Source of the DNA: Saccharomyces uvarum
Lineage: Eukaryota > Ascomycota > Saccharomycetes > Saccharomycetales > Saccharomycetaceae
Assembly: GCA_947243795.1 (NCBI GenBank)
Contig: OX365940.1
Span: 496,001-560,000 of the forward strand
Length of the DNA: 64,000 nt
Direction: 5' to 3'
How positions within the stretch are numbered: the first letter of the stretch is position 1; each line of letters begins with the position of its first letter. A program made the position numbers and the translations under genes. Below are positions 30,317-40,958 of the stretch, one piece after another. The notes beneath the pieces were generated by a model. The model had not been told where the DNA came from, searched no databases, and worked only from the letters and a program-made list of their open reading frames with translations.

Positions 30317-30371
30317 GAGAGATTCTAAAACGGGAATTTAGTTAGTTTAATGCGTATATACTTTATGTATG

Positions 30372-31775
30372 TTAATTTTCCATCCTAGGCACGCCTATTT
30401 GGTTGCTGTGAAGCTGGTTTTCGCACCAGGACCACAGCTTCATTATTTGCGTCAATCTCGGCTCATAGGGGAATTCAGAAGAGGAGTAGTTGTTGAACTG
30501 CAGGTCTTTTGTCTTTGCGTTTGAAGCGGCGTTGGCGGTTAACAATTCAGACGCTTGGTTCCAGTAGTTTTTGTTTTCCAAATTTTTGAAGGTTGTCGCG
30601 CTTGTATTTGATCCGCGGTTGCTGTCTTGGTGGTTTAACCAAACCGAATTGCTGGTGGCCGTCGTCTCGCTGTTTGTCATTTTGTCGCTGATGGGTTGGT
30701 CGGAAGAGATGTAATTTATTTTCGTACCATTTGAACCGTTGATGAGGTTGTTGTTATACACCGTGAAGTTCTGCGTAACGATTTTCTTATCGGAATTTAG
30801 CAGATCGGGGAACTTCGAGTTGTTGTTGTGGATTTCGAATTGGATCTTCGGGTGAATGAATTTGAGCAGCTTCTCGTTGACCAAGTTGGCGATCTTGGCC
30901 CTTAAGGTTATCGAGTACAGATTCTCTAAAGACTTGGGGAGTTTGATGCTGTTGCTGCCGACGGAATCGGACAGAGGGAAAAGCAGTAGAGTCATTGCCA
31001 GTTCTAGTTCCTGCATTTTTTTGATGCTGGACGAGGCCTTTATGGCGAGTTTTTTTTGCGAGTACTGGATCAGATTGAGGATGAAATCGTTCGAGTCTGC
31101 GGAGCCACTCTTTTGTTCGTGGTGGTTTCTTATCATCTCGATCAAGTTCAGCAGCAGGAGTTTGAAATGCAAGTCCCCGTCTATATCGAACTGCTGCTGT
31201 TGCTCGTTTCCCGTGCCGCCCGCATCGCTTTCCGTGGCGTTAAAAGTTTCCTCCAACACCTCCAGCCCAAAGATCGAGTTTATCTCGTCCATCGCCTTGT
31301 TGATGTGCCCCAGCTTGATGAGATGTTTGATGTGGAAGCGCTCTTTGATCTTGTACAGATCGTTGAAGAGCGCAATGTCCTTGTTGTTGCGGATGAACCC
31401 GAGCTCCTTGGCCATCCTGATGCTCGAGTCCTCGTACGCCATCGAGACAAAGTAGTTCAGCAGCAGCCGCGGCAGCGTGGGCTCAATCGGTGTAGTCTGT
31501 ACGCTAGAGAACTCCTCAGCACCTGCACCTGCACCTGCCCCAGCACCGGCACCGCCGGTGCCGGTGCTGTTGGGCTGGATCTTCAGCGGATAGTGAATGG
31601 TCTTGTTCGCGTACAGTTCGCCCATGGATGAGTACTTGGCCACCTGCTCCTTCCACTCCTCCCTGGTGAAGCACTTCTTCCCGTAGGCCAAGTCCTTCGC
31701 CGCGGCCGCTCCATTCTTCGTACTGCCACCAGAGCTGCGGTTTGCAGCATCGTTGCTCAGTGTAGAGATAGTCAT
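30372..31775 (-). CDS. GID8: GID/CTLH ubiquitin ligase subunit
   Basis: 467 residues. The N-terminus is disordered and includes a Gly-Ala repeat (GAGAGAGAGAGAEE) that makes it longer than S. cerevisiae Gid8 (about 455). A LisH-like segment (YFVSMAYEDSSIRMAKELGF) follows, then CTLH and CRA helices. Known role: core subunit of the GID E3 ligase that degrades gluconeogenic enzymes after glucose addition; also called Dcr1 in cell-cycle start work. The Gly-Ala repeat coincides with a GC-rich DNA hairpin (see finding). Confidence 0.95.
   Translation of the reverse strand: MTISTLSNDAANRSSGGSTKNGAAAAKDLAYGKKCFTREEWKEQVAKYSSMGELYANKTIHYPLKIQPNSTGTGGAGAGAGAGAGAEEFSSVQTTPIEPTLPRLLLNYFVSMAYEDSSIRMAKELGFIRNNKDIALFNDLYKIKERFHIKHLIKLGHINKAMDEINSIFGLEVLEETFNATESDAGGTGNEQQQQFDIDGDLHFKLLLLNLIEMIRNHHEQKSGSADSNDFILNLIQYSQKKLAIKASSSIKKMQELELAMTLLLFPLSDSVGSNSIKLPKSLENLYSITLRAKIANLVNEKLLKFIHPKIQFEIHNNNSKFPDLLNSDKKIVTQNFTVYNNNLINGSNGTKINYISSDQPISDKMTNSETTATSNSVWLNHQDSNRGSNTSATTFKNLENKNYWNQASELLTANAASNAKTKDLQFNNYSSSEFPYEPRLTQIMKLWSWCENQLHSNQIGVPRMEN
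31541..31569. repeat. GC-rich inverted repeat within the GID8 Gly-Ala/Thr-Gly coding repeat
   Basis: 14-bp perfect arms separated by one base. It is contiguous with GCACCT repeats that encode the Gly-Ala run on the minus strand. Confidence 0.85.
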
Positions 31776-32880
31776 TTAGCTTCCAATCAAAATACACGCC
31801 TTCCTTTGTTCGCTGGTTCCTTCTCACCCTACCCCTTGCTTCCCCAGGCTTTCACTTCGCAATCGCTTGCTCTTAAAAGTAACAAAATGCTGCACGTGCA
31901 CAATGTCCCCTGCAACGAACGACCCGGGGCGCTATGAGGCCGGGGAGAAGCCGAGATCGACGCCGTTAATGAGTGAGAAGCAGCAGCACAATGGGGCGCT
32001 TCCCAATTCCCAGTCACCCAGAACGGGATCGCACACGGAAGGCGCCGGAAATAAACTCCGGGATCCCAAAAAGGGCTGCGCATTAGCCGAAGCTGAGCGA
32101 AAAAAACAAACAAATAAAACGGAAATAAAAGAAGCGCAAGAGCAGGCACCGCAGCAGGTTTTTCCGTCAGTTTGTTTTTGTTGAGTCATGGGCACGTCAC
32201 TGTTACGCGCGCTGCGCACCGCCCGTATGCAGCGCGTCTGCTACGACACGGTATCATCACTACGTCGGTGGCCACCCTAATGGTCCAGACCAGACGCACG
32301 ACCGCGTGCGTGCTGCCCTGCAGAGGCGGCGAGGATGCAACCGTAACTTCACATCGCCAGCGCGGTTTCACATTCTCCTGCGTACGTTCTTATCTCAGAT
32401 AGAGTTTTCGTATGCTCCCGCTCTCTCACTGCTCCAACCGAAGCTGCCGCCGGGCGGTTTTTCCGATTCTCGCTGATTTTCCCTGCGCCGGCCCCCGGCG
32501 CGGAACTGTTTAAAGCTAAAACTCAACGGATATTTAAAAATTTAAAGTTATCACCAAATTTCCTAAACCCGCCTAATTACGAATGCGGTTGGCCTTGTAT
32601 TTGGGATATTCGGTTATCTTTCTCTCCCCTCGGTCTATTTCTGTATAAACTAGATGGTTTTTTGAGTTTTTGTTTTTGTATGACGAGGTATATATGGAAA
32701 CGGGATTTTCAGTTTTGCTTGTTTTGTTTCTTTCAGGTGGACTATTGTTTCTTTCTGTTTACGGTGTCGATTTTTTTTTTAATTTTAGAGTAACCAATTT
32801 GAATTTACTAGTTCACAGTGTGTTCTACTCTTCCTTTCATTATTGGGCTTCTATAACCTAAGTACAACGTCTTGTCAAGA
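31776..32880. promoter_or_regulatory. Large divergent promoter GID8/GAT2
   Basis: About 1.1 kb, GC-rich from 31880 to 32500. GATA-factor motifs near GAT2 are CTTATC at 32389-32394 (followed by AGATAG) and TTATCTTT near 32614. An 8-bp inverted repeat (CGCGCTGC/GCAGCGCG) flanks 32206-32235. Short open frames here show no family similarity and are not called. Confidence 0.55.
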
Positions 32881-33687
32881 ATGCAGGCCCCCAACATTTA
32901 CCCCTTCCCTCAACCGCAATTACAACAGCTGCCTCGGTTCCAGTACCCTCCCACGCAACTCGTGCTTGACCAGTCTGCTCCGCGGGTAGATCCTTTGCAA
33001 ACGGGAGTAAGTGTAAATCCCCCGTTACCTATGCAACACTATAATATTCACAGCACGCGTAGAAATGATAACATAAATTCTGCGAATAACTACGCGTATT
33101 ATTACCATCATCTCGATAATAACGACAACACTAATAATACTACTAATGCTAATACTAATAATAACCCTGCTCTTTCCGCTGCTGGCATTCCAGTGCTTAA
33201 TAGCTCCCTTTATAGAAATACAAGCCAATTTTCTTCTGCACCTCAGCGGTTACTTAGTATTATACCGGACCCTCATATGGCACCCAACATATCCCATTAT
33301 CAACTAAATAATATTCAACCTCAAATGCATGTCTCTGTTCCCCCTAATATTCATTTCCAACCAATACCCACGTATAGCAACACTAATAATAACAGAGATA
33401 ACCCTGTAGAGTCAAATGAAAATGAGTTGCTGGACAACATCAACGAACGTTACCATCACGAGCTCAATAAGATGGCCTCATTCTCTAAACATTTCGAAAA
33501 CAATGAACTCACAACCACCCCCAATGATGCGAATATCCAATCTACCATTGACGAACTGACTAAACTGAAATATCTGTCGAACTCTCCCCATTTTAAACAG
33601 AACATCGCAATACAGAATTACTATTCCCTTCAGAATCATATCGCTACCATTGAAAACCGTTTGACTGGTCTGCTCAATGATAGACAA

Positions 33688-33731
<44 letters not shown>

Positions 33732-34602
33732 AGTCCAGCACCAACAACAACAACAACAACAGCAGCAGCAACAGATAACCGAAAACACCAATTCGTCGCC
33801 ATCTAACAAGATAAAATTACCTTCCTTACACGAACTAACTAGGTCTATATCCACCCAACATCCCACAACAACATATAGCAGTAAAAGACATGCTTCAGAT
33901 TCAGATACAAAGCTAACGACTACCCATCGTCCATTATACCATCGTCACACCTTTCTTTCCACCTCTTCATCTTCGTCTTCCCCCTCTGCTGGTTCAGTGC
34001 CCCTCCAGAAGCTACAGGTTCCAAGACTGGACGAGTCAAGTGACACAAACAAAAACTTATCATCTTCTCCTTTCAATTCGATTACCTACGTACCGAGTAC
34101 TACCTTGTCTCCCACGGTGCAAACACAGTTGAAAAACAATATTACTTCCAACCCAAACTCAAAGAAGAAAAACAACAGAGGTAGACCAAGAGCTATCCAA
34201 AGGCAGCCAACACTTACCACTTCTACCCATTTCATAAACAATTCCGGTACTAGCGTGGCTGTGGCTCCAAACACTGCCCCCACAACCAATAACAATGAAA
34301 AGGAAACAAGTCCCAAAAAAATAATCGAATTTTGTTTCCATTGTGGAGAAACTGAAACTCCAGAATGGAGAAAGGGTCCGTACGGTACAAGAACTCTCTG
34401 TAATGCCTGCGGGCTGTTTTACAGAAAAGTGTCAAAAAAGTTTGGTTCGAAAAGCAGCAATTTGCTACTAAGATACAGAAGAGCCATTGATTTAGCCAAC
34501 GACCGTAGAATTCCTGATTTCATCACCATTCCAAACAGATTCATTCATGATATGGATAAGGACCAAACGTTAGATTCTGAATATAATACAATATTGCAAT
34601 AG
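32881..34602 (+). CDS. GAT2: GATA-type zinc-finger transcription factor
   Basis: 573 residues from the ATG at 32881 (MQAPNIYPF). Long low-complexity N-terminus with Asn- and Gln-rich stretches, including 16 Gln at 269-284 and 11 Gln at 288-298. One C-terminal GATA finger: C485-x2-C488-x18-C507-x2-C510, followed by a basic tail. The 18-residue loop fits plant- and fungal-type (class IVb) GATA fingers. Known role: Gat2/Ash1-family-like regulator influencing nitrogen and filamentation genes. Its promoter itself has GATA motifs. PolyQ length is likely variable. Confidence 0.95.
33685..33774 (+). repeat. CAG/CAA trinucleotide tract in GAT2
   Basis: 16 Gln codons, then Val-Gln-His, then 11 Gln codons; mixed CAG and CAA. 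Confidence 0.9.
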
Positions 34603-34677
34603 TAACATACATTTATATTTATACCTACATACGTAAATCACAACACATATTTCACCGCAATTTTTACTTGTCTTTTT

Positions 34678-36681
34678 TTATTTAGCCGCCCGCATTTTCC
34701 GTATGTTTTCCCAACATTTAAACCAATTTGTCATATACTTCACTTTCCATAAATTATTCAAGTTCACAGTAGGTATAATCTCGGACCAATTCAACTTGCA
34801 ACCAAATTTTACCAAGTCATCAAAACTACTATGCTCAGAATACGGCACATTAAAGACTTGAAACTTGTTGTATTTTTTGTACTGCCTTAATATACTCGAT
34901 ATCTCAAACTCATTCCCGTCATCTCCATCATGCTTCATTAGCTCTAAACAATATTCGGTATTACCATCCATTTCATTATCGTTATCATTACTTTGCTGAT
35001 ATTTTAAGCCAAAGTTATGACTCCATCCCGTCGGTATAAACCCAACCACGTCATCGACGTCCTTTAGGCAGTTGGCTTCCAGCTCCTTCAAACTTTTCAA
35101 GTACGCTTCAATTGTTTCTTGACTCTTCAGCACTCTAATAGGTACCAAGTGAACAAACGATTCACTCATGTCGCCAGTGAGTAAACTTTCGTCCCATTTG
35201 TCGTACTCGTTTTCGTTGTTTTGCAAAACGATTTGCATCATTTGAAATTTCACCGAGTTTGGCATCACAAATAATTTCGTGTTCAGTAATTCACAAATTT
35301 TGATGGCTAATTTCTCTTTCCCAATGGTGTATGTACCCACAAGAAACAACAATTTGTGTCGTTCAGATGTCAGTGTTATTTTTTTTTTGAAATGGAACAA
35401 GCTCCTTTGTGAATCACCATATGTCTTGTTTTTACCATGCTCCAGAAGTTGTGAAGTAAACTGTGCCACGGTATTGCATACAGACTGCTGCGGAGGAAAA
35501 TTGTAACCCATGGTAAGATACGTCGTATCCAAATAAACTTGGTCAATTGAGTCATTCGCTGTCTCAATCAACCACTCCTGAACTGTCGTAATCATTTGAG
35601 CATTGCTTCGAAAATCCCCCGTATGCAAAACTTGTCTTATAGGCTTATCATGATTGTTAGCAGGAAACTCTTGGAAAAGCATTATTGTGGCACCGGGGCA
35701 ATGATTAGCGTCTAGCGGAACAACTGAGATCGTATCCGTTATCCAAAATCGTTTGTTGATTGGTAAGATTTGGATTTCATCCATGGGAATTTTAAATTTT
35801 AAATTTACTAAAATTGCTGTGATTTTAGAACAGTAAAGGGTCTTTTTGATTGGATTCTCATCAGGATTGTTCCATGATTTTTTAAGACCCATATAGTGGT
35901 CGGCATGGAAATGTGATAGGAAGTATTGCGAGATAGTCTCATCAGCTTTATAGTTGAAACCATCAACAACTATTTTGTGATCGTTGTTGAACTTGATTAT
36001 TTTAAAACTTGGTAAACTAGGTTTAACCCTGACTGGTCTCTTTGATGGAGTTGAGTCCTTTTTTGGTTTTATTGGAGATGACGGTTTAGGGATCGGGATC
36101 CTAACATTCTTTTTGGGTGATCCCTGGTTACTACGTGCACTTTCTACACAGATTTCACAGTGTGTCTCCCTCTCGTACAGCTCTAAGTGAGAAAGGTTCA
36201 AACAGCAAATAGGACATTTGATAACATTTGTAGAGATTTTAACATTTATGTACTCCTCGATTTCGACCCTTATCTGGTCATCTGTTCCATCCTTTATTTG
36301 ACAGTCTATCTCAGGTTTTACTTTGTCATCATCCAGCTCAGCCAGGTTTTCTTCCTCATCTGTGAATAAGGTGATTTCAACTTTCTCAGTGTTGTCAAAA
36401 CAAGTACTGTATTGATCATTATCATCAATAACTATTGGCTCTATACTGGTATTAGATGCGGAATTACCGACCCTTGGAGACGAGCGTGAACTCGAACGAA
36501 CGGGCAAGTTCGAGGAAGTTGGAATGTTAAATTCAGTCAAAGTCCTTTGCCTTTTGGTGGATACATGTGTATTTTTATGATGAGTCTTATGATGGGTCTT
36601 ATTATTAGCAGTATTATCAACGCCACTTCGTTTTCGCTTTACCTCGGACCTCTTTATCTGTACTATAGACTTCCTTGGCAT
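34678..36681 (-). CDS. PSO2: Interstrand-crosslink repair nuclease (SNM1 family)
   Basis: 667 residues from the ATG at 36681 (MPRKSIVQIKRSEVKRKR); the S. cerevisiae protein is about 661. The order is a basic disordered N-terminus, a small zinc finger of the UBZ4 type at about 156-178 (CPIC..H..C), then a metallo-beta-lactamase domain with HFHADH at 257-262 and DANHCPGATIML, and the beta-CASP region towards the C-terminus (VPYSEHSSF). Known role: 5' exonuclease required for repair of DNA interstrand crosslinks. A Met 15 codons upstream lies in a non-conserved stretch and is rejected as start. Confidence 0.95.
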   Translation of the reverse strand: MPRKSIVQIKRSEVKRKRSGVDNTANNKTHHKTHHKNTHVSTKRQRTLTEFNIPTSSNLPVRSSSRSSPRVGNSASNTSIEPIVIDDNDQYSTCFDNTEKVEITLFTDEEENLAELDDDKVKPEIDCQIKDGTDDQIRVEIEEYINVKISTNVIKCPICCLNLSHLELYERETHCEICVESARSNQGSPKKNVRIPIPKPSSPIKPKKDSTPSKRPVRVKPSLPSFKIIKFNNDHKIVVDGFNYKADETISQYFLSHFHADHYMGLKKSWNNPDENPIKKTLYCSKITAILVNLKFKIPMDEIQILPINKRFWITDTISVVPLDANHCPGATIMLFQEFPANNHDKPIRQVLHTGDFRSNAQMITTVQEWLIETANDSIDQVYLDTTYLTMGYNFPPQQSVCNTVAQFTSQLLEHGKNKTYGDSQRSLFHFKKKITLTSERHKLLFLVGTYTIGKEKLAIKICELLNTKLFVMPNSVKFQMMQIVLQNNENEYDKWDESLLTGDMSESFVHLVPIRVLKSQETIEAYLKSLKELEANCLKDVDDVVGFIPTGWSHNFGLKYQQSNDNDNEMDGNTEYCLELMKHDGDDGNEFEISSILRQYKKYNKFQVFNVPYSEHSSFDDLVKFGCKLNWSEIIPTVNLNNLWKVKYMTNWFKCWENIRKMRAAK

Positions 36682-36874
36682 GCCTGGCCAAGTTAACCCT
36701 AATATTATCGTGTATGCTGCTCCCACGTATGTTTTCTTCTGGGCATTGCTAATACTACTACTATGACAGATTTCTCAGTCCGTTTCCATGGCAAAATCTG
36801 AAAAGACATCGCAGTAAATTTTATATACATACGCATAAGAAGCAAAAACCAAAGAACAGGGGCGGTAAGGATAT
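36682..36874. promoter_or_regulatory. Short divergent promoter PSO2/CIN4
   Basis: 193 bp shared by two divergent genes; no strong motif was recognised. Confidence 0.4.
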
Positions 36875-37450
36875 ATGGGGTTGCTGAGTATTATAAGGAA
36901 GCAGAAACTTAAGGACAGAGAGATCCGGTGCTTGATCTTGGGGCTCGACAATTCAGGGAAGTCAACGATAGTAAATAAATTGTTGCCCGAGAACGAGCAG
37001 AGTGCTAATGGTATAACACCCACTGTCGGGTTTCAGATACATAGTCTGATGATACAAGACATAATGGTGTCGTTATGGGACATCGGCGGACAACGGACAT
37101 TGAGGCCGTTCTGGGATAACTACTTCGACAAGACTCAAGTGATGATATGGTGTATAGATGTAAGTCTTTTGGTGCGGTTTGATGAAACCATGCAAGAGTT
37201 GGGGGAACTGGTCAATAGAGACGAAAGTCGAATAGGATACGAGTGCGCGGTCATCATCGCACTGAACAAGATCGATCTGGTGGACGACAAGACCGAACTC
37301 AGCCGAAGATGCAGCTTGGTGGAGAGCGAACTGAAACGTCTGTTCAAGCCAGACATCCGACTAGCTCTCGTAAAATGTAGCGGGATCACGGGTGAGGGCA
37401 TCGACGACCTGCGAGACCGTCTGGTGGAATTCTCTCGCTTTGCCCAATAA
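36875..37450 (+). CDS. CIN4: Arl2-type small GTPase for tubulin folding
   Basis: 191 residues. GTPase motifs are GLDNSGKST (G1, about 23-31), the switch I Thr in [14 protein letters not shown] (G3), NKID (G4), and a CSG/SG..G segment for G5. The Gly2 start (MGLLSI) is shared with Arf/Arl proteins. Known role: with the GAP Cin2 and the cofactor Cin1 it controls beta-tubulin folding and microtubule stability. Confidence 0.95.
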   Translation: MGLLSIIRKQKLKDREIRCLILGLDNSGKSTIVNKLLPENEQSANGITPTVGFQIHSLMIQDIMVSLWDIGGQRTLRPFWDNYFDKTQVMIWCIDVSLLVRFDETMQELGELVNRDESRIGYECAVIIALNKIDLVDDKTELSRRCSLVESELKRLFKPDIRLALVKCSGITGEGIDDLRDRLVEFSRFAQ

Positions 37451-37838
37451 TCATCAAACTTGCCAGTAGTATGTAGAAACTTTAATTTATGTTGTTATTT
37501 ATAGTGTGACTGCGCATTACCCGCCGGCCGCCCATTCGTGGCTTCTACCCACTCCAGATAATAATAGTACCAAGGGGTTCTGCAGGCTTATGGGTTACAG
37601 AACACGGGTCCATTGAGTATCCACACGGGACAAGGAGCGGTAGCACGGTCACCCATCATAGCCAATCGGTCACTGCAATTGTCTTTTATCCTTCTCTTTT
37701 CTTTCTATCGCGTTGCATTTTTGACACCTTTTTTCCCATCTTGGTGACATTTGATTCACACTTCACAAGGCAAGATCTTAGCATAGCATTACACTGCACA
37801 TCGGCAACAAGATCAAGAAACGCTAGGCCACACGCAGA
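37451..37838 (+). promoter_or_regulatory. CIN4 3' flank and RIM11 promoter with Reb1 site
   Basis: A Reb1-type TTACCCG at 37517-37523 sits in a local GC-rich patch just after CIN4. It may separate the two transcription units and open the RIM11 promoter. No gene is seen. Confidence 0.55.
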
Positions 37839-38951
37839 ATGAACATTCAAAGCAGTAATCCTCCGGATCTCAACGGTAACATAGTGTCCAAACAGGTTTA
37901 CTACGCCCACCCCCCGCCAACGATAGATCCGAACGATCCGGTGCAGATATCTTTTCCCACTACAGAGGTAGTAGGGCATGGTTCGTTTGGCGTGGTATTT
38001 GCGACTATTATTCAAGAGACAAGTGAAAAGGTTGCCATTAAAAAAGTCCTACAAGATAAACGGTTCAAGAATAGAGAACTGGAAATAATGAAAATGCTTA
38101 GCCACACGAATATAATAGATTTAAAGTACTTTTTCTATGAGAGAGATTCCCAAGATGAGATTTATTTGAACTTGATTTTAGAGTATATGCCGCAATCTTT
38201 GTACCAAAGATTACGTCATTTTGTCCACCAACGTACGCCGATGTCAAGATTAGAAATAAAATACTACATGTTCCAATTATTCAAGTCGCTGAACTATTTA
38301 CATCATTTTGCTAACGTTTGCCATAGAGATATTAAGCCGCAAAATCTGTTAGTAGACCCTGAAACCTGGTCTTTGAAACTGTGTGATTTCGGCAGTGCAA
38401 AGCAGTTGAAACCTACGGAACCCAACGTTTCCTATATTTGTTCACGGTATTACAGAGCACCGGAACTAATCTTTGGTGCCACCAACTATACCAACCAAAT
38501 CGATATATGGTCTTCTGGCTGCGTAATGGCGGAATTATTGTTAGGCCAACCAATGTTTCCCGGTGAAAGCGGGATTGACCAACTAGTGGAAATTATTAAG
38601 ATCTTAGGCACCCCATCAAAGCAAGAAATATGCTCTATGAATCCAAACTACATGGAACATAAGTTTCCTCAAATCAAACCAATACCATTGTCGCGCGTTT
38701 TTAAGAAAGAGGATGATCAAACCGTGGAATTTTTGACTAACGTTTTAAAATACGATCCTTCGGAAAGATTCAATGCTTTGCAATGTTTATGTAGCCCATA
38801 TTTTGATGAACTAAAACTTGATGATGGTAAAATTGACCAAATAACTACCGATTTGAAACTACTGGAATTTGATGAACATATTGAACTAAGTCATTTATCG
38901 CCAGATGAATTAGCTTCTGTAAAAAGAAAACTCTTCCCCAAGTCCAAATAA
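37839..38951 (+). CDS. RIM11: GSK-3 family protein kinase
   Basis: 370 residues, exactly the S. cerevisiae length. Kinase features: Gly loop GHGSFG, ATP-binding Lys68 (VAIKK), HRDIKPQN with Asp164, DFGSAK, and the GSK-3 activation-loop Tyr199 in [13 protein letters not shown]. Known role: phosphorylates Ume6 and Ime1 to allow early meiotic gene induction. It is an ohnologue of MRK1. REC114 in this window, with a URS1 site, belongs to the class of genes controlled by Ume6. Confidence 0.97.
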   Translation: MNIQSSNPPDLNGNIVSKQVYYAHPPPTIDPNDPVQISFPTTEVVGHGSFGVVFATIIQETSEKVAIKKVLQDKRFKNRELEIMKMLSHTNIIDLKYFFYERDSQDEIYLNLILEYMPQSLYQRLRHFVHQRTPMSRLEIKYYMFQLFKSLNYLHHFANVCHRDIKPQNLLVDPETWSLKLCDFGSAKQLKPTEPNVSYICSRYYRAPELIFGATNYTNQIDIWSSGCVMAELLLGQPMFPGESGIDQLVEIIKILGTPSKQEICSMNPNYMEHKFPQIKPIPLSRVFKKEDDQTVEFLTNVLKYDPSERFNALQCLCSPYFDELKLDDGKIDQITTDLKLLEFDEHIELSHLSPDELASVKRKLFPKSK

Positions 38952-39497
38952 AGCAATACCGGGGAAACATTTAGCAAAAAAATGAAGTAAGAAAAATAGG
39001 AAGAAACCAAATTCTCTTTTATTCTTCTTATTCTCATTCTTATTCTTCTCCTTTTTATTATTATTATTATTGTTATTATTATTATTATCGTTTTTATTAT
39101 CATTGTCATTAATATTGACTTACTACTAATATAATTGAATATGTAAAATAAAACAAATCGAAAAGAAAAGAAAAAAATCGAAAAAGAAAAAAGAACCAAT
39201 AGTAACGATGTCACGCTAACGCCCTCTAACCTTTTGTATATCCATTTGTATACCTTTTATAATATCAACGCTAATATTACCATAAAAATAATCGTACATT
39301 CTTTTTTTAATGACACTTTCCTAGTTTCACCCGGGTAATAACTATTTTTAAACGGGCTGAAAAGGTTTTTAGAATATAAAGGGGCAAGTAAAGGTTCATC
39401 ACCAATCTGATGGAGTGGGTGCATTTTCAACCTCGAGCCCATACAGCACCAGATACATTGGCAAGTACAATACAAAGCCCGGGATACCGAACCAGTC
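38952..39497 (+). other. RIM11 3' flank and SIP5 promoter
   Basis: A T-rich low-complexity tract (TTATTC/TTATTA repeats) runs from about 39015 to 39120. A Reb1-type CGGGTAA lies at 39332-39338, about 160 bp upstream of SIP5. No gene is seen. Confidence 0.6.
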
Positions 39498-40958
39498 ATG
39501 GGTAACGTACCAGGGAAAATAGATCAAGAAGACGGTTATAATGATTCTAGACCGAATTCATCGCATAGCGCTTCATCGCTTGCCGACAAGCAATATGACG
39601 ATGAAATAACTTCCAGGGTTAGGACGAGACATACGACGTCTTTGGTCAATAATATTTTGAGTGGCAACAATACCCGTTCAAGAGCTAGCTCAAATATATC
39701 CGGTAGTAGTAGAAGAAAGACATCACGAGAAAAGGAGCTGGCTAAAGAAGCACACGCCAAGCAGTTGGTCGTAAGGTGTAATGAAACCGTAGATGGTGGA
39801 TTTCTAGCCCCATTTGGTTGCTATTCTTTTGAAAAATTAGACTATGACACCACCGTTATTAAAAATTTAATAACCAAAAGAAAATTAGCGCCCTTTTACA
39901 CTCCCTTACAGGATTTCGATGAAAGTTGGACTAGAGACGAGTTGATAAAGATTGTTGACGGATTGCCATTACATGATACTTTTGATGAAAAATTGGAAGA
40001 GTTTGAAGATGTACCGATAGGTAATTTGAGGAAGCCAACATATAATGATCTAATAGATAAATCTTTGTCTAAAAAGGAGCAGAGGAGAATGCATGCGAAA
40101 ATTTTTAGAGCAAGGTTATATAAGAAAAGAATTCTATGGCAAGAAAACGAAAACGAGTCGTTTTTGGAAAAAAAGCTAGAAATGAGACAACTTGGTAACA
40201 AGGCTAATAGCTTTGGTGATGATAATAGTAACCGTCCAAAAACAAATTATCATCTGCCCACAGATGATTTAAAGTATACGCTTTACAAAAACGGGTCAGA
40301 ATGTCCAATCTGTTTTCTTTATTTCCCGGAACCTTTTAACTATTCTAAATGCTGCCAACAACCGATTTGTACTGAATGTTTCGTGCAAATCAAGAGAGCC
40401 GACCCTCATTTCCCTCATGATGATGTAGATCCTACTGATCCACCAACAAACGATAATGAAAAGGACCCTAATCTTTTAACTTCCGAACCAGCAAATTGTC
40501 CTTATTGTGCAACTGCCGATTTTAGCATCACTTATCAGCCTCCCAAGAATCGTAAAACTGGACTCGGTGGTATATCACCTGACATTTACGTGTATAAGGT
40601 CGCCACTACAGAGAAAACCAATGCTAACCAGCCGCCCGCTTCGGTGATTACTTCAGATACTATTCGTCCAAGTTGGGAAACTAAATTAAACAAAGAAAGG
40701 TCAAGACTGGTGAGGAGGTCCGCAAACGCTACTGCCATACATATAAGCAATAGACTGATTGATCCAAATCATAGTTCAAGAAGAAATACGGGTCATAGTG
40801 GAACACCCATTCAAGAAGAAAGTACGTCTACTTCAAGATCACCCGAACCGACAATAAATGAAATTGAAGACCAAATGGTCAGAGAGGCTATCAGGTTAAG
40901 TCTTGAAGACCAAGATAACCAAAAGAAGTCAAAGAATAAGACTATTTTACGACCATAG
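39498..40958 (+). CDS. SIP5: Sip5, Snf1/Glc7-associated RING-like protein
   Basis: 486 residues (S. cerevisiae about 489). It starts MGNVPGK, so Gly2 might be lipidated, but position 6 is not Ser/Thr, which makes this weak. A Cys-rich finger is at about 267-290 (CPICFLYF..CCQQPICTECF), with a further CPYC at about 335. The C-terminus holds EIEDQMVREAIRLSLEDQ, which looks like a ubiquitin-interacting motif. Known role: interacts with the Reg1-Glc7 phosphatase and Snf1 kinase in glucose signalling. A ubiquitin link is inference from the motifs. Confidence 0.92.
   Translation: MGNVPGKIDQEDGYNDSRPNSSHSASSLADKQYDDEITSRVRTRHTTSLVNNILSGNNTRSRASSNISGSSRRKTSREKELAKEAHAKQLVVRCNETVDGGFLAPFGCYSFEKLDYDTTVIKNLITKRKLAPFYTPLQDFDESWTRDELIKIVDGLPLHDTFDEKLEEFEDVPIGNLRKPTYNDLIDKSLSKKEQRRMHAKIFRARLYKKRILWQENENESFLEKKLEMRQLGNKANSFGDDNSNRPKTNYHLPTDDLKYTLYKNGSECPICFLYFPEPFNYSKCCQQPICTECFVQIKRADPHFPHDDVDPTDPPTNDNEKDPNLLTSEPANCPYCATADFSITYQPPKNRKTGLGGISPDIYVYKVATTEKTNANQPPASVITSDTIRPSWETKLNKERSRLVRRSANATAIHISNRLIDPNHSSRRNTGHSGTPIQEESTSTSRSPEPTINEIEDQMVREAIRLSLEDQDNQKKSKNKTILRP

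Noticed and set aside
32541-32575. Mcm1-type CCAAATTTCC element upstream of GAT2
   Set aside because: It departs from the Mcm1 consensus at its end and lacks an adjacent cofactor site.
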